DNA of 64,000 nucleotides from Shouchella oshimensis (GCF_002019765.1 NZ_KV917380.1:3178576-3242575); one strand, 5' to 3'; shown: positions 24,633 to 34,335, counted from the stretch's first letter. Numbers and translations: made by a program. The notes: generated from the letters alone by a model not told the origin.

Positions 24633-26243
24633 TTAAAATTCAGCTACGAGTAGTTCTTCCCTTTCCTCATTCCACAAAAAGTAAAACTGCTCTCCATCCA
24701 CTATGAAAAAGGGTGTCTCCTCCACCAATGATCCCCCATCCATTGGAAGAATGATAGCCGCTAATTCGTTTTGCTGGTTTATTTTCAACATTTGTTCGTC
24801 TGAGTATGCATAATACCCATAGCCAAATTCATCTGCTGTTTGAAACGAAACCGATTGGATGACCTGTTCATAAGGTTGAGCCAATATTGATTCAATCTCA
24901 TCTAAAGAGCCCACATTGGTCACAAGCTCTTCTTCTATTCGTTCCCGCTCCACTTCCTCAGCATCCTCTAACAAATGAAAAGCGTTCGATTCAATAAACA
25001 AGTCGTCGCCTTCATTCTCAATTTGGACGACCCCTTGATCGCTGTTCTCTCTTAGTACAGAGATTTCAGTTCCAAAGGGTAACGTCATAAGAGCTGTAGA
25101 CGCTTCAGACGACGTATATAAAGAAGTATCGTCTGAATGAATAACTGCTTGTACTGGTTCGTCATAATCAACCCAATAATCCGCCGTATCTTCTTCGTCA
25201 ACTGTTGAAGGTTGGTTATCAGACTCAACGACCGTCGAACTTTCTTCAGCATCAGCAGCAAAAAGTGGACGGACCGCCACCAGATAAGCTGCAACAATAA
25301 ATAAAGCTGCGTAGAGAACAAGCTGACTAAAAAAGACAATGGAATGTTTCTTTTGCTCCTTTTGTTTAGCATGCTTCTTTTTCCCAGTACCCCGTGGCGC
25401 TAGAGCTGTTCCATCTTCTTCGCTCTCTCTTTGTTCGACTTTGGCAACCGAGCGCTGCATTTTCAGCTCTTCTTTATGCTCTTTTTTCTCTTGCTTGGAC
25501 AAGGAATTAAAAAATTTAATATAGGCTTCGTACTCTTCAATCACTTTTTCCTTGTCGCCAAACGAGCGCATTTCACCATTATGAAGCCAAAGAACCCGAT
25601 CAGAGATGTTTTTTATTTCTTTGATGTTATGACTAATAAAAATAATGGTTTTACCTTCTGCTTTAAATTCATCAATTTTATCTTTACACTTTTGATAGAA
25701 CGTTTTGTCCCCAACAGACAGCGCCTCATCCACGATTAAAATATCTGGATTGGTATGAGCAGAAATCGCAAATCCTAGCCGTGACTTCATACCAGACGAG
25801 TAATTTTTTACAGGCTGCTGAATGAAATCACCAATGTCAGCAAACTCCTCAATTGATGGCAATAAGCGCTCAATTTCTTTTTTTGAGAAACCATGCATGA
25901 GACATTTTTGCTCAATGTTTTCATGACCATTTAATTGATTGTTTAAGCCAACGTTAATAGCAATTAACGACGTCTCACCATTCACATCTAACGTTCCTTC
26001 AGTAGGAGGAATAACTCCTGCTAAAATATTGGAAATGGTTGACTTCCCAGACCCGTTAATACCTACAATCCCAATGGTTTCACCTTCAAAAATTTCCAGG
26101 GAAATGTCGCGTAGTGCATAAAAATCACGATTTTCTTTTTGCATTTTTGGCAAGAACATTGCTTTAAGCTTTTCACTATTGCTTGTAAAGAGTGTATATT
26201 TTTTTGTTACACCGTCTAATTTCATTTTAGGATTCATCCACAA
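24633..26243 (-). CDS. tagH: Teichoic acid export ATPase TagH with extracellular C-terminal domain
   Basis: A 536-residue protein. Residues 1-250 form an ABC ATPase with GINGSGKST, signature NYSSGMKSRLGFA and Walker B ILIVDEAL. A basic Lys-rich stretch and a transmembrane helix (IVFFSQLVLYAALFIVAAYLV region, ~310-330) follow, then an acidic extracellular part with an SH3b-like segment and a terminal beta-rich domain. This architecture is typical of TagH, which with TagG exports wall teichoic acid through the membrane. It follows tagG by eight bases. The strongly acidic exterior fits an alkaliphile. Confidence 0.9.
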   Translation of the reverse strand: MWMNPKMKLDGVTKKYTLFTSNSEKLKAMFLPKMQKENRDFYALRDISLEIFEGETIGIVGINGSGKSTISNILAGVIPPTEGTLDVNGETSLIAINVGLNNQLNGHENIEQKCLMHGFSKKEIERLLPSIEEFADIGDFIQQPVKNYSSGMKSRLGFAISAHTNPDILIVDEALSVGDKTFYQKCKDKIDEFKAEGKTIIFISHNIKEIKNISDRVLWLHNGEMRSFGDKEKVIEEYEAYIKFFNSLSKQEKKEHKEELKMQRSVAKVEQRESEEDGTALAPRGTGKKKHAKQKEQKKHSIVFFSQLVLYAALFIVAAYLVAVRPLFAADAEESSTVVESDNQPSTVDEEDTADYWVDYDEPVQAVIHSDDTSLYTSSEASTALMTLPFGTEISVLRENSDQGVVQIENEGDDLFIESNAFHLLEDAEEVERERIEEELVTNVGSLDEIESILAQPYEQVIQSVSFQTADEFGYGYYAYSDEQMLKINQQNELAAIILPMDGGSLVEETPFFIVDGEQFYFLWNEEREELLVAEF

Positions 26244-26251
26244 AATCCCCT

Positions 26252-27058
26252 TTATAAATAATCAACAAAACTGTTTTTAAATTTCTTAAAGACTGTTGCA
26301 CCTAAGAAACCAATTAAAAGTATTACTGTCCAGAAATAAATCATGTACGTAATATTTTCAAAAAACCACGTTCCGCCTATAAATGAGTCCCTAAAGCCAT
26401 TTAAAATATAGTAAAACGGATTTAATTGTAAAATTGGAAGTAAACGTTCAGGCATTGAATCAGGGGCCCAAATGATTGGACTTAAAAAGAACATCATTCG
26501 CATTCCTGCTTCAAGAAATTGATAATAATCTCGTACGACGGTAGCTAGAGTCGCTGAAAATATGGTAAACACATAAAGAAATGCATATAAACAAAGAAAA
26601 TAATACGGCAATTGGAGCAAATACAACCCTGAGAAAACCGAATATATGGCAAGTACAATGCACAATATACCGAGCATTACAAAGAAGCTAACGGAATTAC
26701 CAGCAATTGTAATGGTCGGCAATACACTAACAGGAAACTTCATTTTTGATACCATATTAATTTTTTTGTGAATGCTGTTAGATCCTTGCAGTACTGTTGG
26801 ACTGATAAAAAACCAAGGTATTAGTCCACACATTAAATAAACGAAAAAAGGCGTATCGCCAACATCTTGTCCTTGTCTTATACCAAGTCCAAAAATAACA
26901 AAAAAGACCACGACTTGCATCAGCGGACTAAATAACTGCCAAAAAGCGCCTAAGTAATGGAGTCGAAACTTACTTTTCTGTTCAAACGCTGCAAGTCTCC
27001 AAATTAAGTGCTTATTTTCGTATTGCTCTTTCAGCAATTGTAATAAGGCTTTCATCAT
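26252..27058 (-). CDS. tagG: Teichoic acid export permease TagG
   Basis: A 268-residue ABC-2 type permease with six helices. The amphipathic N-terminus (LLKEQYENKHLIWRLAAFE), LGAFWQLFSPLMQ and LNPFYYILNGFRDS are typical of O-antigen/teichoic acid exporters. It pairs with TagH and delivers the lipid-linked teichoic acid to the outer leaflet. Confidence 0.9.
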   Translation of the reverse strand: MMKALLQLLKEQYENKHLIWRLAAFEQKSKFRLHYLGAFWQLFSPLMQVVVFFVIFGLGIRQGQDVGDTPFFVYLMCGLIPWFFISPTVLQGSNSIHKKINMVSKMKFPVSVLPTITIAGNSVSFFVMLGILCIVLAIYSVFSGLYLLQLPYYFLCLYAFLYVFTIFSATLATVVRDYYQFLEAGMRMMFFLSPIIWAPDSMPERLLPILQLNPFYYILNGFRDSFIGGTWFFENITYMIYFWTVILLIGFLGATVFKKFKNSFVDYL

Positions 27059-27178
27059 CCGTACTCCTTAACCTTTTCAAATTCCATTCAAACTTGTGCA
27101 CGACATTTTTTGCACCTGTCTATCATATCACTTTCAACTCTAAATCGCTATTTTGGATGTTACCGTTTGTTGACAATA

Positions 27179-27212
27179 AAAAAACTTGCTAGCAAAGTCC
27201 TAACAAGTTTTT
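27179..27212 (-). terminator. Terminator of the GNAT gene 27233-28033
   Basis: On the minus strand AAAACTTGTTAG pairs with CTAGCAAGTTTT (one G·U) around a seven-base loop and a T-run follows. Confidence 0.7.
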
Positions 27213-27232
27213 CATACTTAAAGCCTTCTGCT

Positions 27233-28033
27233 TTATGCTTCTGACTTCTCATTGTACATCATCCATAAACCAATATCTTCAAAGCCAATGTGCTTATAGA
27301 TCACCCCAGCACTTGGGTTATCGTAAAATAAACAAGCTTCTTTTCCTTCTGTGAACAATTGCTCACATAAGTGATGAACACAAGCCGATGCATAGCCGTT
27401 TCTTTTATAATCCTCTAAAGTGGCGACACCAACAATCATTGCTGAGTGAGTATTTTCAGCAGTAGTGGAAGCGGATGAAACGATTTTATCATCTTGACGT
27501 ACGAAGCATGCTCGTGAAAAGCCTGTCGCTAATTCGCGTTGTTTTTGTTCAGCCGTTTTCGGAATGGACTGACTAAATTCAGGAATTTGATCCAGCATCA
27601 TGAGTAATTCAGCTGCATCTTGGGGTTGGGCTGTTTGCACCTTTTCTAATGAAGGGGCGTTCTCACTCTTTGTCCTTGCGCACTTTGCATAGTACATTTG
27701 TCTTTTAAGAAGAGACTTTTTTAAATACGGTTCAAGTTGTTCTGTCACGTCTTTTAAACCAGACAACCCTTTAAAGGAAGAATCCTTGTTTATGATTTCG
27801 GCAAATCCTTTGGCATCGTAGGAGCCTTCTGCAAACGGAACATAGCTTGTATGGAACTTTAACAAAACAGCGACTAATTGATTGTCTCTATTAAATTCTC
27901 CCCATACCGTTTGAAAATCTGTTTCCATTCCATATGCTTCAATATCACCAATAATAAACAAGTTCTCCGCTGGCTTTTTCTTTACGAAGTCTAAGCATAT
28001 GTCTTGATCGTTCATATGTAATTGTCTAATCAT
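27233..28033 (-). CDS. GNAT family N-acetyltransferase (two-domain)
   Basis: A 266-residue protein. The C-terminal half is a GNAT domain with MIVGVATLEDYKRNGYASACVHHL, carrying the acetyl-CoA loop, and LFYDNPSAGVIYKHIGFEDIG, a common ending. The N-terminal ~120 residues contain NLFIIGDIEAYGM, a pattern found in GNAT proteins with a degenerate first domain. The substrate is unknown. Monocistronic with its own terminator. Confidence 0.78.
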   Translation of the reverse strand: MIRQLHMNDQDICLDFVKKKPAENLFIIGDIEAYGMETDFQTVWGEFNRDNQLVAVLLKFHTSYVPFAEGSYDAKGFAEIINKDSSFKGLSGLKDVTEQLEPYLKKSLLKRQMYYAKCARTKSENAPSLEKVQTAQPQDAAELLMMLDQIPEFSQSIPKTAEQKQRELATGFSRACFVRQDDKIVSSASTTAENTHSAMIVGVATLEDYKRNGYASACVHHLCEQLFTEGKEACLFYDNPSAGVIYKHIGFEDIGLWMMYNEKSEA

Positions 28034-28112
28034 TTGTCTCCCCCCCTTGAAGTATTCTATAGTTTACAAGTATTCTGTTAGTAAAGCTAGTTTTTTTAAG
28101 GAGTTTGGATAA

Positions 28113-28742
28113 ATGAATCACATGGTAAAGGAAGTTTGTCTTGAGAATGATACGCACGTTCGTAAAGCCATTCAATTTGGAGCACAACGAATTGAACTAT
28201 GCGACAACTTAAATGTGGGCGGTACTACCGTTTCAATAGAAACATGTAAACGAGTAGTCGCGATATGCAAAGAAAATGGGGTAACGGTTATGGCACTGAT
28301 TCGCTGTCGTGGAGGAGACTTTATTTACAATGAGGCTGAACTAAGGGAAATGGAGGCATCCATTTCATCATTTAAACAATTTGGTGTGGATGGATTTGTG
28401 TTTGGCTGTTTAACGCCAGAGAATAAACTTCACGTGCCTCATATGCGAAGATTGTTACAGCTTGTGGATCCACAAACGGTTACGTTTCATATGGCGTTTG
28501 ATCAACTTGCAAACCCATTCGAGGCCATTGATCAGCTTTCCCGATGGAGGGTAAAACGTATTTTAACTCATGGTCCTCATAAAGAAATTGAAGAAAACCT
28601 TACAACTTTAGCCGCTTATGAGACATATGCAGACGAACGCATTGTCATCATGCCAGGTGGAGGTGTAACGAAAGATAATGCTTCTCATATTGCGGCTACT
28701 ACAGGTGTAAAGGAACTACACGGGACTAGAATTCTTTGGTAG
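28113..28742 (+). CDS. cutC: Copper homeostasis protein CutC family
   Basis: A 209-residue TIM-barrel protein. KEVCLENDTHVRKAIQFGAQRIELCDNL, CRGGDFIYNEAE, FHMAFDQL and MPGGGV are conserved CutC segments; the classic PRGGDF has RCRGGDF here. CutC has been linked to copper handling but its activity is unproven. AAGGAG lies nine bases before the ATG. It converges on the liaR stop with a one-base gap. Confidence 0.88.
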   Translation: MNHMVKEVCLENDTHVRKAIQFGAQRIELCDNLNVGGTTVSIETCKRVVAICKENGVTVMALIRCRGGDFIYNEAELREMEASISSFKQFGVDGFVFGCLTPENKLHVPHMRRLLQLVDPQTVTFHMAFDQLANPFEAIDQLSRWRVKRILTHGPHKEIEENLTTLAAYETYADERIVIMPGGGVTKDNASHIAATTGVKELHGTRILW

Positions 28743-28743
28743 C

Positions 28744-29370
28744 TTATTTAAATAACTTCTGCTGAAAAGCATAAACAACCGCTTGCGTTCGATCATCAAC
28801 ATCCAGCTTTGATAAGATGTGGGATACATGTGTTTTTACTGTTTTAATCGTAATAAAAAGCGTATCGGCAATTTGCTGATTGGTTTTCCCATCGCTCATA
28901 AGCTTTAAGATTTCTTTTTCGCGGTTCGTTAATGATTGGTGCAACGATTCCTCGGTGCGGAAGGAAGAGATCATTTGAGCCTGAACTTTTTCATCAAGTA
29001 CAGCTATCCCTTGTGCTGTTTTTCGGATCGCATCAGCAATCTGCATCGCTGTGGACGTCTTAAGAACATAGCTTTTCGCCCCTGCCTCTAGTGCAGGACG
29101 AAGCTTATCATTATCAAGAAAACTCGTGACAATAATAATCGTTGCCTCTTTCCATTGTGTAATAATTTCTCTTGTTGCTTCGATTCCATTCATCCCGTCC
29201 ATTACTAAATCCATTAAAATAATATCTGGTCTGAGTTTCAGCGCTTGTTCGACCCCTTCTTTTCCATTACTGGCTTCACCAACAACAGAAATGTCTTCTT
29301 GGGTTGATAAAAAAGCCGCAACACCGAGGCGTACAGTCTCATGATCATCCACAAGCAATACGTCAATCAC
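28744..29370 (-). CDS. liaR: Response regulator LiaR
   Basis: A 208-residue NarL-family regulator. The receiver domain has VDDHETVR, the phosphoacceptor Asp in ILMDLVMDG and Lys in YVLKTS; the LuxR-type HTH has LTNREKEILKLMSDGKTNQQIADTL. It responds with LiaS to cell-wall antibiotics such as lipid II binders and activates the liaIH promoter. Four-base overlap with liaS. It is the last gene of a complete liaI-liaH-liaF-liaS-liaR operon. Confidence 0.93.
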   Translation of the reverse strand: MIDVLLVDDHETVRLGVAAFLSTQEDISVVGEASNGKEGVEQALKLRPDIILMDLVMDGMNGIEATREIITQWKEATIIIVTSFLDNDKLRPALEAGAKSYVLKTSTAMQIADAIRKTAQGIAVLDEKVQAQMISSFRTEESLHQSLTNREKEILKLMSDGKTNQQIADTLFITIKTVKTHVSHILSKLDVDDRTQAVVYAFQQKLFK

Positions 29371-30413
29371 GTCGTTTCCCCTCCTTCAATAATCGGTACT
29401 TTCACTTCAATACTCGTTCCTTGCCCTTCCACACTTATCATTCGTAACATCCCACCGATTTCTTCTGCACGCTCTTCCATACTATGTAGACCGTAGCCGT
29501 GTGGCGAAGATGTCTGATTAAAGCCTTTCCCATCGTCGGTAATTTTTAGTAAAGCAAAATCATCATACCGGTCATAGAACACGCTAATCTCATTTGCTTC
29601 TGCATGACGTAACGCGTTAGCAATAGCTTCTTGGGTAATGCGGAATAGCTGGTCCTCTACACCTGGTTTAAGAGAAAGAGAACGAATCCGAACCGAGAAA
29701 TCAATCTGGTGCTTCTCTGCTAAATCTGATGTCAATTGTTCCACGCCTTCTTTAAACGATTGATTCTCCAGTTGAATGGGTCGTAACTGGAGCAAGAGCG
29801 CTCTCATATCATTTTGTGCATCGTTCACAACTTTTTCAATCTGTTCACATCGAGCTTGTAGCGCTACAACATCAACATTCTTTTGATTAACTGCTGCAGA
29901 TAATAACATCGATGCTGCATAAAGCTGTTGTGAAACGGAATCATGTAGTTCTCTTGCAATACGGTGTCGCTCTTTAAAGACAAGTTCCGATCTCAGCTTT
30001 GACTCATTCTCCGCCCATTGTTCCATCACACGTTGAGAGCGGTCTGCTTGATTACGAACTCTTGTTTCAAGTTCTGCAATGAGCATTTTAGCATCATTAA
30101 AATCACTGGATACTTGATTAAGTTGCTGTTTGCTTTCCTTCGTATTGCCATTAGCAACGTGCACTAACGTAGCATGTAACGCACGAACGTCTTTTTTCCA
30201 AATAACAGCAAGCATGCTGTAGACAATCAGTGCAAGGAGTATAAAAAACAGAATAAGCCATACGAAAATCGGCACGTTATACGTTAATTCATTTCGAAGC
30301 AATAGCTGTTCCCATTTAACTAAACCGTTATTTTCAACATAATAGAAAAGGAAGCCTACTAGAAGTAATGGCACGAAAAAGACAATCATACCAACAGAAC
30401 GGACAGCCTTCAT
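29367..30413 (-). CDS. liaS: Sensor histidine kinase LiaS
   Basis: A 348-residue intramembrane-sensing kinase with two N-terminal helices separated by a short extracellular loop, a coiled linker, the phosphoacceptor site RHRIARELHDSVSQQ and an ATPase domain with EAIANALRHAEA, DDGKGF and GYGLHSMEERA. LiaF normally holds it inactive. It overlaps liaF and liaR by four bases each, giving fixed stoichiometry. Confidence 0.93.
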   Translation of the reverse strand: MKAVRSVGMIVFFVPLLLVGFLFYYVENNGLVKWEQLLLRNELTYNVPIFVWLILFFILLALIVYSMLAVIWKKDVRALHATLVHVANGNTKESKQQLNQVSSDFNDAKMLIAELETRVRNQADRSQRVMEQWAENESKLRSELVFKERHRIARELHDSVSQQLYAASMLLSAAVNQKNVDVVALQARCEQIEKVVNDAQNDMRALLLQLRPIQLENQSFKEGVEQLTSDLAEKHQIDFSVRIRSLSLKPGVEDQLFRITQEAIANALRHAEANEISVFYDRYDDFALLKITDDGKGFNQTSSPHGYGLHSMEERAEEIGGMLRMISVEGQGTSIEVKVPIIEGGETT

Positions 30414-31117
30414 CGATACATCACCTCAATATCTCCCGCAACAATGGACGTATAAATTCGCAGTCGACGAGGAGCATCTTGATACGAGTCATTTACGACT
30501 TTTACGTTTTGATTAAACCCTATTTTATGGTTTCCAAATAGATCTGTCTGACCAAATAAACAAGCGTGCTCCACAGATACACCTGCATCATAAGGCACAT
30601 AGAGTTTGGTACTCCCAATAAAACCCCGGATAATGACAATCGTGTCTCCTTTTGGGAGGACGGTGTTTTCAAAATGAATTTCCGTTGTACCAATACCTGT
30701 GTGGATATTAATATCATCACTGCGAAACCCTTCATGGTTTAATTGCTGATCTCCGAGGAAGGTGTTTTTAACAAACGCCTCTCGATTATCATTCGAAGCT
30801 TGTTCATTAATCGCTATTTCCATTTTAGTTGGTTTACTTGCCTTTTCCCAAAACAAGTAAAGCATGTAAAACAATGCACCAAAGACCATTAGTAAAAAGA
30901 AAAACGAAGACAACAGCGTTAAAATAAAGATGACCAGTCCTCCGTAGAACAGGACTTTTCCTTTTTGCTTGCTCATTCGCTTTAAGCCATAATAAATCAT
31001 CGCCGCAGATCCTACTAATACAATAAACGGAGCTACATTAATAAGTAGCTCTAATGCCGTTGCAGCAAGCAGGGCAAAGAAAATATAGGCAACATAATCT
31101 GTTCGGTTTCGCTTCAC
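30410..31117 (-). CDS. liaF: LiaF, inhibitor of the LiaS kinase
   Basis: A 235-residue membrane protein. Several N-terminal helices (residues ~10-95) are followed by a cytoplasmic or membrane-associated C-terminal beta domain typical of LiaF (TEIHFENTVLPKGDTIVIIRGF, GSTKLYVPYDAGVSVEH). LiaF keeps the LiaRS system silent without envelope stress. Confidence 0.9.
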   Translation of the reverse strand: MKRNRTDYVAYIFFALLAATALELLINVAPFIVLVGSAAMIYYGLKRMSKQKGKVLFYGGLVIFILTLLSSFFFLLMVFGALFYMLYLFWEKASKPTKMEIAINEQASNDNREAFVKNTFLGDQQLNHEGFRSDDINIHTGIGTTEIHFENTVLPKGDTIVIIRGFIGSTKLYVPYDAGVSVEHACLFGQTDLFGNHKIGFNQNVKVVNDSYQDAPRRLRIYTSIVAGDIEVMYR

Positions 31118-31166
31118 TCTCTTTGCCCTCCTCTGCGTTTATAATCAGCCTTTAGTATACTACAAA

Positions 31167-31772
31167 CTACTTTTCGTTCTCCTGCTTTTCAGCAAGTTTT
31201 TTTATTTCTTTATCAAAATCAAGAACCTGTCTTGGCTCGTGGTCACTTTTGTCTTCCTCATATGCTTCAAATTCATCGTTTTCTTCCGCATAATACGTCC
31301 ATTTTGACGCATGCGATTCAGCACGTGATTCTTCAGCTCTTGCAAAATCAGTAAGCTTCATTCGTTCCATTTTCTTTTTTAGAAAGTAAAGCTCTCTTCC
31401 TTTTTCTTCGAGCTTATTCACACGCTCACGCTGTTCTTCGTATGACTCCTTGTACTCACGAGCCAACTCCTGATAGCCGTTTATTTCAAAATTCGCTCGT
31501 TCTATTAAATCCGTTGCTTGCGATTGTTCAGCAATGACCAATTGTTCTTTTCGCTTCTTTAACATAGTCTCTGCTTCTTGCCACTCATTATAGAAATACT
31601 GCTCAAGCTCTTGCTGCTTCTTTACTGTTTCTTTCCATAACTTCATTTGCTTATCAAGCTGCTTAGCTTCTTGACCTCTCTTTTCATCCATTACCGGCTT
31701 CTTTTTACTTTTCTCTAATACTGCTTCAATATCAGCTGATACTTGCTCTTTTATTTGCTTTAAGATTGACAT
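31167..31772 (-). CDS. liaH: LiaH, PspA-family membrane-stress protein
   Basis: A 201-residue, highly charged, almost entirely helical protein (coiled coil ~20-150) of the PspA/IM30 family, slightly shorter than B. subtilis LiaH. Such proteins assemble into large rings and protect the stressed membrane. It follows liaI by 19 bases and is normally the most strongly induced lia product. Confidence 0.85.
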   Translation of the reverse strand: MSILKQIKEQVSADIEAVLEKSKKKPVMDEKRGQEAKQLDKQMKLWKETVKKQQELEQYFYNEWQEAETMLKKRKEQLVIAEQSQATDLIERANFEINGYQELAREYKESYEEQRERVNKLEEKGRELYFLKKKMERMKLTDFARAEESRAESHASKWTYYAEENDEFEAYEEDKSDHEPRQVLDFDKEIKKLAEKQENEK

Positions 31773-31791
31773 CTTCTACCTCCTGCATTCA

Positions 31792-32091
31792 TTAAAATTT
31801 ATCATAAGAATAATCTTTTGTTTCTTTCCATTTGTCATAAAGCTTTAGCAATAAGTAAAGCGCTACGACTCCAATCATTCCTGGCAAACTACTAATGCCT
31901 ACTAGGACACCAATAACGAGTACAAACCACCAAAGTACCTTCATCACAATGGCTTCACTTAATGTTGCTTGACGCCACCCTAAGTAAGCAAGTCCAGCAC
32001 CTGCTACTAATCCTAACATCGCTCCTAGTGATGAAAGCAAGATGATAGAAAGTGCAACAGCACCGAGAATGATCCATCCTTTTGTTGTCAT
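31792..32091 (-). CDS. liaI: LiaI-like small membrane protein
   Basis: A 99-residue protein with two to three hydrophobic helices and a charged C-tail KWKETKDYSYDKF, in the position of LiaI, the membrane anchor for LiaH. GGAGG lies before its ATG. liaG, present in B. subtilis, is missing here. The upstream gap contains the yeiH terminator and should hold the LiaR-controlled promoter, but I could not identify a confident -10/-35 pair. Confidence 0.82.
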   Translation of the reverse strand: MTTKGWIILGAVALSIILLSSLGAMLGLVAGAGLAYLGWRQATLSEAIVMKVLWWFVLVIGVLVGISSLPGMIGVVALYLLLKLYDKWKETKDYSYDKF

Positions 32092-32192
32092 TACGTCACC
32101 TCCTGTCGATTTGTTACTACTAGCATACGATTCTGACCGATCCTTAGAAACGAGCTGAAGAACGATTTAGCTCTCAGTCTAGAGGCTGATAT

Positions 32193-32223
32193 TGAAAAAA
32201 CCACTACCTGAATGGTAATGGTT
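32193..32223 (-). terminator. Terminator of yeiH, insulating the lia operon
   Basis: On the minus strand AACCATTACC pairs with GGTAGTGGTT (one G·U) around a five-base loop and is followed by TTTT. It sits between the yeiH stop and liaI. Confidence 0.8.
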
Positions 32224-32228
32224 TGATT

Positions 32229-33224
32229 TTAGAATAAGAGTGGAATAAGTAGTGCGCCAAAAAGAACTAAAACGATTGTGCCCCCTAGTCCTGCTAAAAA
32301 CAAACGGGGTCCTATTTCTTGAAAAGCACGAAACTTCACATTTAAGCCTAGACCTGCCATGGCCATTGCAAGCAAGAAATAGGCAATGCCAAGTAGCCAC
32401 TGTACAGCATCTTCATGTAAGAAACCAAACGTTTGCACAAGACTCATCGCCAGAAAACCGAAGACAAACCATGGGATTGGTAACTTTCGAAACGAAAAAG
32501 ATTGAGCGACCTTTTTCTTCCGTTCAAACCACCACATTATGAAGATCATCAGCGGTAGTAATAACATAACTCGAAGCATTTTTACAATGATGGCATGATT
32601 TTCGGCTTCAGCACCCCCAATGGAAGAAGCAGCAACGACATGGGCAATCTCGTGTAACGTACCACCTGCAAAAATGCCATACGGTTTATCTTCTGGTACA
32701 AGAAGTGGATAAAGACCTGTATAAATAAGTGTAAACAACGTTCCTATCAACGCGATTGTCGCAATGGATAGAGCAACTGCTTTTTCCTGTGCTTTCACTA
32801 CTGGCGCTATAGCAGCAATTGCCGCAGCACCACATATGGCTGTTCCTCCTGCAAGCAAAACGGCAAATGAAGGATCAATTTTTAATTTCCTGCTTAGTCC
32901 ATATACAGTAAAAAAAGCAATAGAACTTAAAACGATGGCATAAAGAAAACCGGTTAAACCCAAACCTTGAATAGCAAAAAAATTTAACCGTAGTCCAAGT
33001 AAAATAATTCCTATCCGCAAAAGAATTTTTGAAGAAAACGCAATCCCCTCTCCACCATTCTGAGCTGCCTTTGTGTAATTCCCTACAACCATTCCAATTA
33101 CAATTGCTAGAATCAACGATCCCACCATTGTTAATCCTGGCACTTTTGCTAGCAAAGTGGCGATCGTCGCAAGTAATGCGGTCAACCCAACTCCGATAGC
33201 CTTCTGTTTAGTCATGTTGTTCAC
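32229..33224 (-). CDS. YeiH/UPF0324 family putative sulfur-compound exporter
   Basis: A 331-residue integral membrane protein with about ten helices. LLRIGIILLGLRLNF, LAGGTAICGAAAIAAI and GGTLHEIAHVVAAS are hallmark segments of the YeiH family. Relatives next to LysR regulators have been implicated in sulfite or sulfur-compound export. A LysR gene is divergently transcribed 97 bases away and is the likely controller. Confidence 0.88.
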   Translation of the reverse strand: MNNMTKQKAIGVGLTALLATIATLLAKVPGLTMVGSLILAIVIGMVVGNYTKAAQNGGEGIAFSSKILLRIGIILLGLRLNFFAIQGLGLTGFLYAIVLSSIAFFTVYGLSRKLKIDPSFAVLLAGGTAICGAAAIAAIAPVVKAQEKAVALSIATIALIGTLFTLIYTGLYPLLVPEDKPYGIFAGGTLHEIAHVVAASSIGGAEAENHAIIVKMLRVMLLLPLMIFIMWWFERKKKVAQSFSFRKLPIPWFVFGFLAMSLVQTFGFLHEDAVQWLLGIAYFLLAMAMAGLGLNVKFRAFQEIGPRLFLAGLGGTIVLVLFGALLIPLLF

Positions 33225-33266
33225 TCCCTAACTACTTAATCATAAGAACCCCCTCGCTATTTGTAA

Positions 33267-33292
33267 AATAAATAAGTATAATAACATTTATT
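33267..33292. promoter_or_regulatory. LysR-type dyad in the yeiH-lysR divergent region
   Basis: AATAAAT and ATTTATT form a perfect inverted repeat separated by 12 bases, the T-N11/12-A geometry of LysR-type binding sites, centred between the divergent starts. Confidence 0.5.
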
Positions 33293-33321
33293 AAAAAAAC
33301 TAATAAAAATGAGGTCAAACA

Positions 33322-34194
33322 ATGAATATAGATGAAATAGAGACGTTTATTACACTGGTCCAAGAAAAAAATTTCACAAAGACGGCTGAGAAACGATCCC
33401 TTTCACAACCTACTGTGAGCGTGCAGATCAAAAATCTAGAAAATCAGTTCCAAACTCAGTTTATTCGTAGAACAACGAGACAAATCTTTCTTACAGAGGA
33501 TGGTCATTTCTTTTATAAAGAAGCATTAAAGATCCAAAACATTTACCGTACTATCCATGAAAGCTTGTACGCCCGTCACCATGAAGCTTCAGGACTATTA
33601 AAGATTGGTGCTAGCTTCACGATTGGCGAATATCTATTGCCACAGATGATTGCCTCTTTAAAAGGGCTTTATCCGAACCTGACGTTTGCTATTACAATTG
33701 CCAATACGGATACGATTATGCAAAAGGTACAGCACTTCGACGTCGACTTTGGCCTTGTTGAAGGGACCATTAAAGCAAAAAACATTGAACAAACACCTTT
33801 TAAACATGATCAGCTTGTCATCATCTGTTCAACCCACGATGTTGAGAACTATCAAACCGTACATGACCTTCAAAATCAACGGTGGGTCATACGAGAAGAG
33901 GGTTCGGGCACTAGAGAATCATTTGAAGCATTAATCGAAACCTTTCAACTCACGATACACTCTTCCATTACCATCAGTTCCACTCAAGGTATTAAGGAAG
34001 GGGTTAAAAACGGACTAGGCTTGGCTCTTATTTCGGAATCGGCTATTCAAGAAGAACTCCGTAATGGTTCTCTTCAAGTGTTAAATCATTTACATATGAA
34101 TACAGCAAGACAATTTTCCTTTATCCATCGTCAAGGCGTTCCTGTTACGAAAAACACAAACCTCTTTCTCAAACATGCATTACCCTCAAAATGA
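33322..34194 (+). CDS. LysR family transcriptional regulator (CysL/YeiE-like)
   Basis: A 290-residue regulator. The N-terminal winged HTH has ETFITLVQEKNFTKTAEKRSLSQPTVSVQIKNLE with the usual recognition helix; the rest is a periplasmic-binding-like effector domain (FGLVEGTI, REEGSGTRESFE). The GSGTRE pattern occurs in CysL/YeiE regulators. Divergence from yeiH suggests control of that exporter in response to a sulfur compound. Confidence 0.88.
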   Translation: MNIDEIETFITLVQEKNFTKTAEKRSLSQPTVSVQIKNLENQFQTQFIRRTTRQIFLTEDGHFFYKEALKIQNIYRTIHESLYARHHEASGLLKIGASFTIGEYLLPQMIASLKGLYPNLTFAITIANTDTIMQKVQHFDVDFGLVEGTIKAKNIEQTPFKHDQLVIICSTHDVENYQTVHDLQNQRWVIREEGSGTRESFEALIETFQLTIHSSITISSTQGIKEGVKNGLGLALISESAIQEELRNGSLQVLNHLHMNTARQFSFIHRQGVPVTKNTNLFLKHALPSK

Positions 34195-34335
34195 TTCCGC
34201 TACATTCCGACTTTCTCCTCTATGCATTTGACCTAATCTAGTAAAAACGAGCGTTTGTCCCCTTTCTATTGCCTATGCATGAATGAATTCTCTACATACA
34301 GTATTAACATAGCAAAGCGAAAGGAGGCGACACTA

